From NCBI RefSeq assembly GCF_000759025.1, contig NZ_JPOS01000020.1:62001-126000 (forward strand): a DNA stretch of 64,000 nt, in the 5' to 3' direction. The position numbers were made by a program, and so were the translations under genes. Positions within the stretch are counted from its first letter, which is position 1, and each line of letters starts with the position of its first letter. Positions 63,885 to 64,000 of this stretch are shown here, in pieces. The notes beneath the pieces are model-generated. The model saw nothing but the letters and a program-made list of their open reading frames with translations, did not search any database and was not told the DNA's origin. The stretch is from Phaeodactylibacter xiamenensis (GTDB lineage: Bacteria > Bacteroidota > Bacteroidia > Chitinophagales > Saprospiraceae).

Positions 63885-64000
63885 TTACAGCTTTACCCTT
63901 TCCTGCCCGCAGTATACATTAAACCGCTTTCCTCTTAGAAATCCAATTAGCGTCATACCATGGGATTCTGCCAGCTCTACGGCAAGGCTGGACGGTGCGC
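63885..64000 (-). CDS. fdhD: FdhD, C-terminal end (cut by window edge)
   Basis: The last 37 codons of a minus-strand gene running off the right edge, with the stop at 63887-63885. The readable sequence, [20 protein letters not shown] followed by [17 protein letters not shown], is the well-conserved end of FdhD, the sulfurtransferase that sulfurates the molybdenum cofactor for formate dehydrogenases. It lies 5 bases from the convergent regulator gene. It supports the view that 56-64 kb is a formate/molybdenum island. The rest of the gene, including its catalytic Cys pair, is outside the window. Confidence 0.9.
   Translation of the reverse strand, partial: APSSLAVELAESHGMTLIGFLRGKRFNVYCGQERVKL

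Overview
The window reads as a chromosomal segment of a Bacteroidota bacterium, most likely in or near the Saprospiria (Lewinella / Phaeodactylibacter / Haliscomenobacter type). The basis is several very large secreted proteins with type IX secretion (T9SS) C-terminal domains, SprB-like repeats with a PorP/SprF-type partner, HYR-like repeats, an effector-associated domain (EAD11-like) protein, an xisH/xisI pair, and the near absence of Shine-Dalgarno sequences. The taxonomic call is inference. No rRNA, tRNA or CRISPR array was seen.

Layout. 0-13.9 kb holds ordinary genes: the N-terminal half of a secreted reprolysin-like metalloprotease (cut by the left edge), an AddA/UvrD-like helicase, a delta-60 repeat protein ending in a dockerin-like module, dcd, a small secreted protein, a coupled WD40 / GH113-like pair, a phosphopantetheinyl transferase and a NarL-type response regulator. 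14.4-42.0 kb is the distinctive part, a cohesin/dockerin-like surface locus. Three large T9SS proteins (2476, 1314 and 890 aa) each end in a carboxypeptidase-regulatory-like domain, a dockerin-like module, a cohesin-like domain and a type A sorting domain. Between them lie a one-cohesin secreted protein, a roughly 2,700-residue scaffold with 11 cohesin-like domains, SprB-like repeats and a type B (gliding-associated) C-terminus, and the PorP/SprF-like protein expected to hold that C-terminus. The scaffold gene is split by a 5-base deletion inside one of three almost identical 435-bp repeats. A 2.1 kb stretch with no convincing gene (32.7-34.8 kb) is packed with perfect hairpins and may encode a large structured RNA.

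42.1-55.8 kb holds an EAD11-like/TonB-like membrane protein, clpB, a TrpF-like isomerase, an APC permease fused to Usp domains, an LCIB-type carbonic anhydrase, an M28 peptidase, a GNAT acetyltransferase and a 1,109-aa helical repeat protein that I do not recognise.

55.9-64.0 kb is a formate/molybdenum island: moaA, an FdhF/YdeP-type molybdopterin oxidoreductase, an oxalate/formate-family MFS transporter with a 39-aa partner protein, a Cache-AraC regulator and the end of fdhD. An xisH/xisI pair sits between the oxidoreductase and moaA. Its xisH is broken by a 157-bp MITE with perfect 16-bp terminal inverted repeats at a TA site, and by a one-base loss in a T run. Two perfect 14-bp inverted repeats lie in the divergent promoter region of the island.
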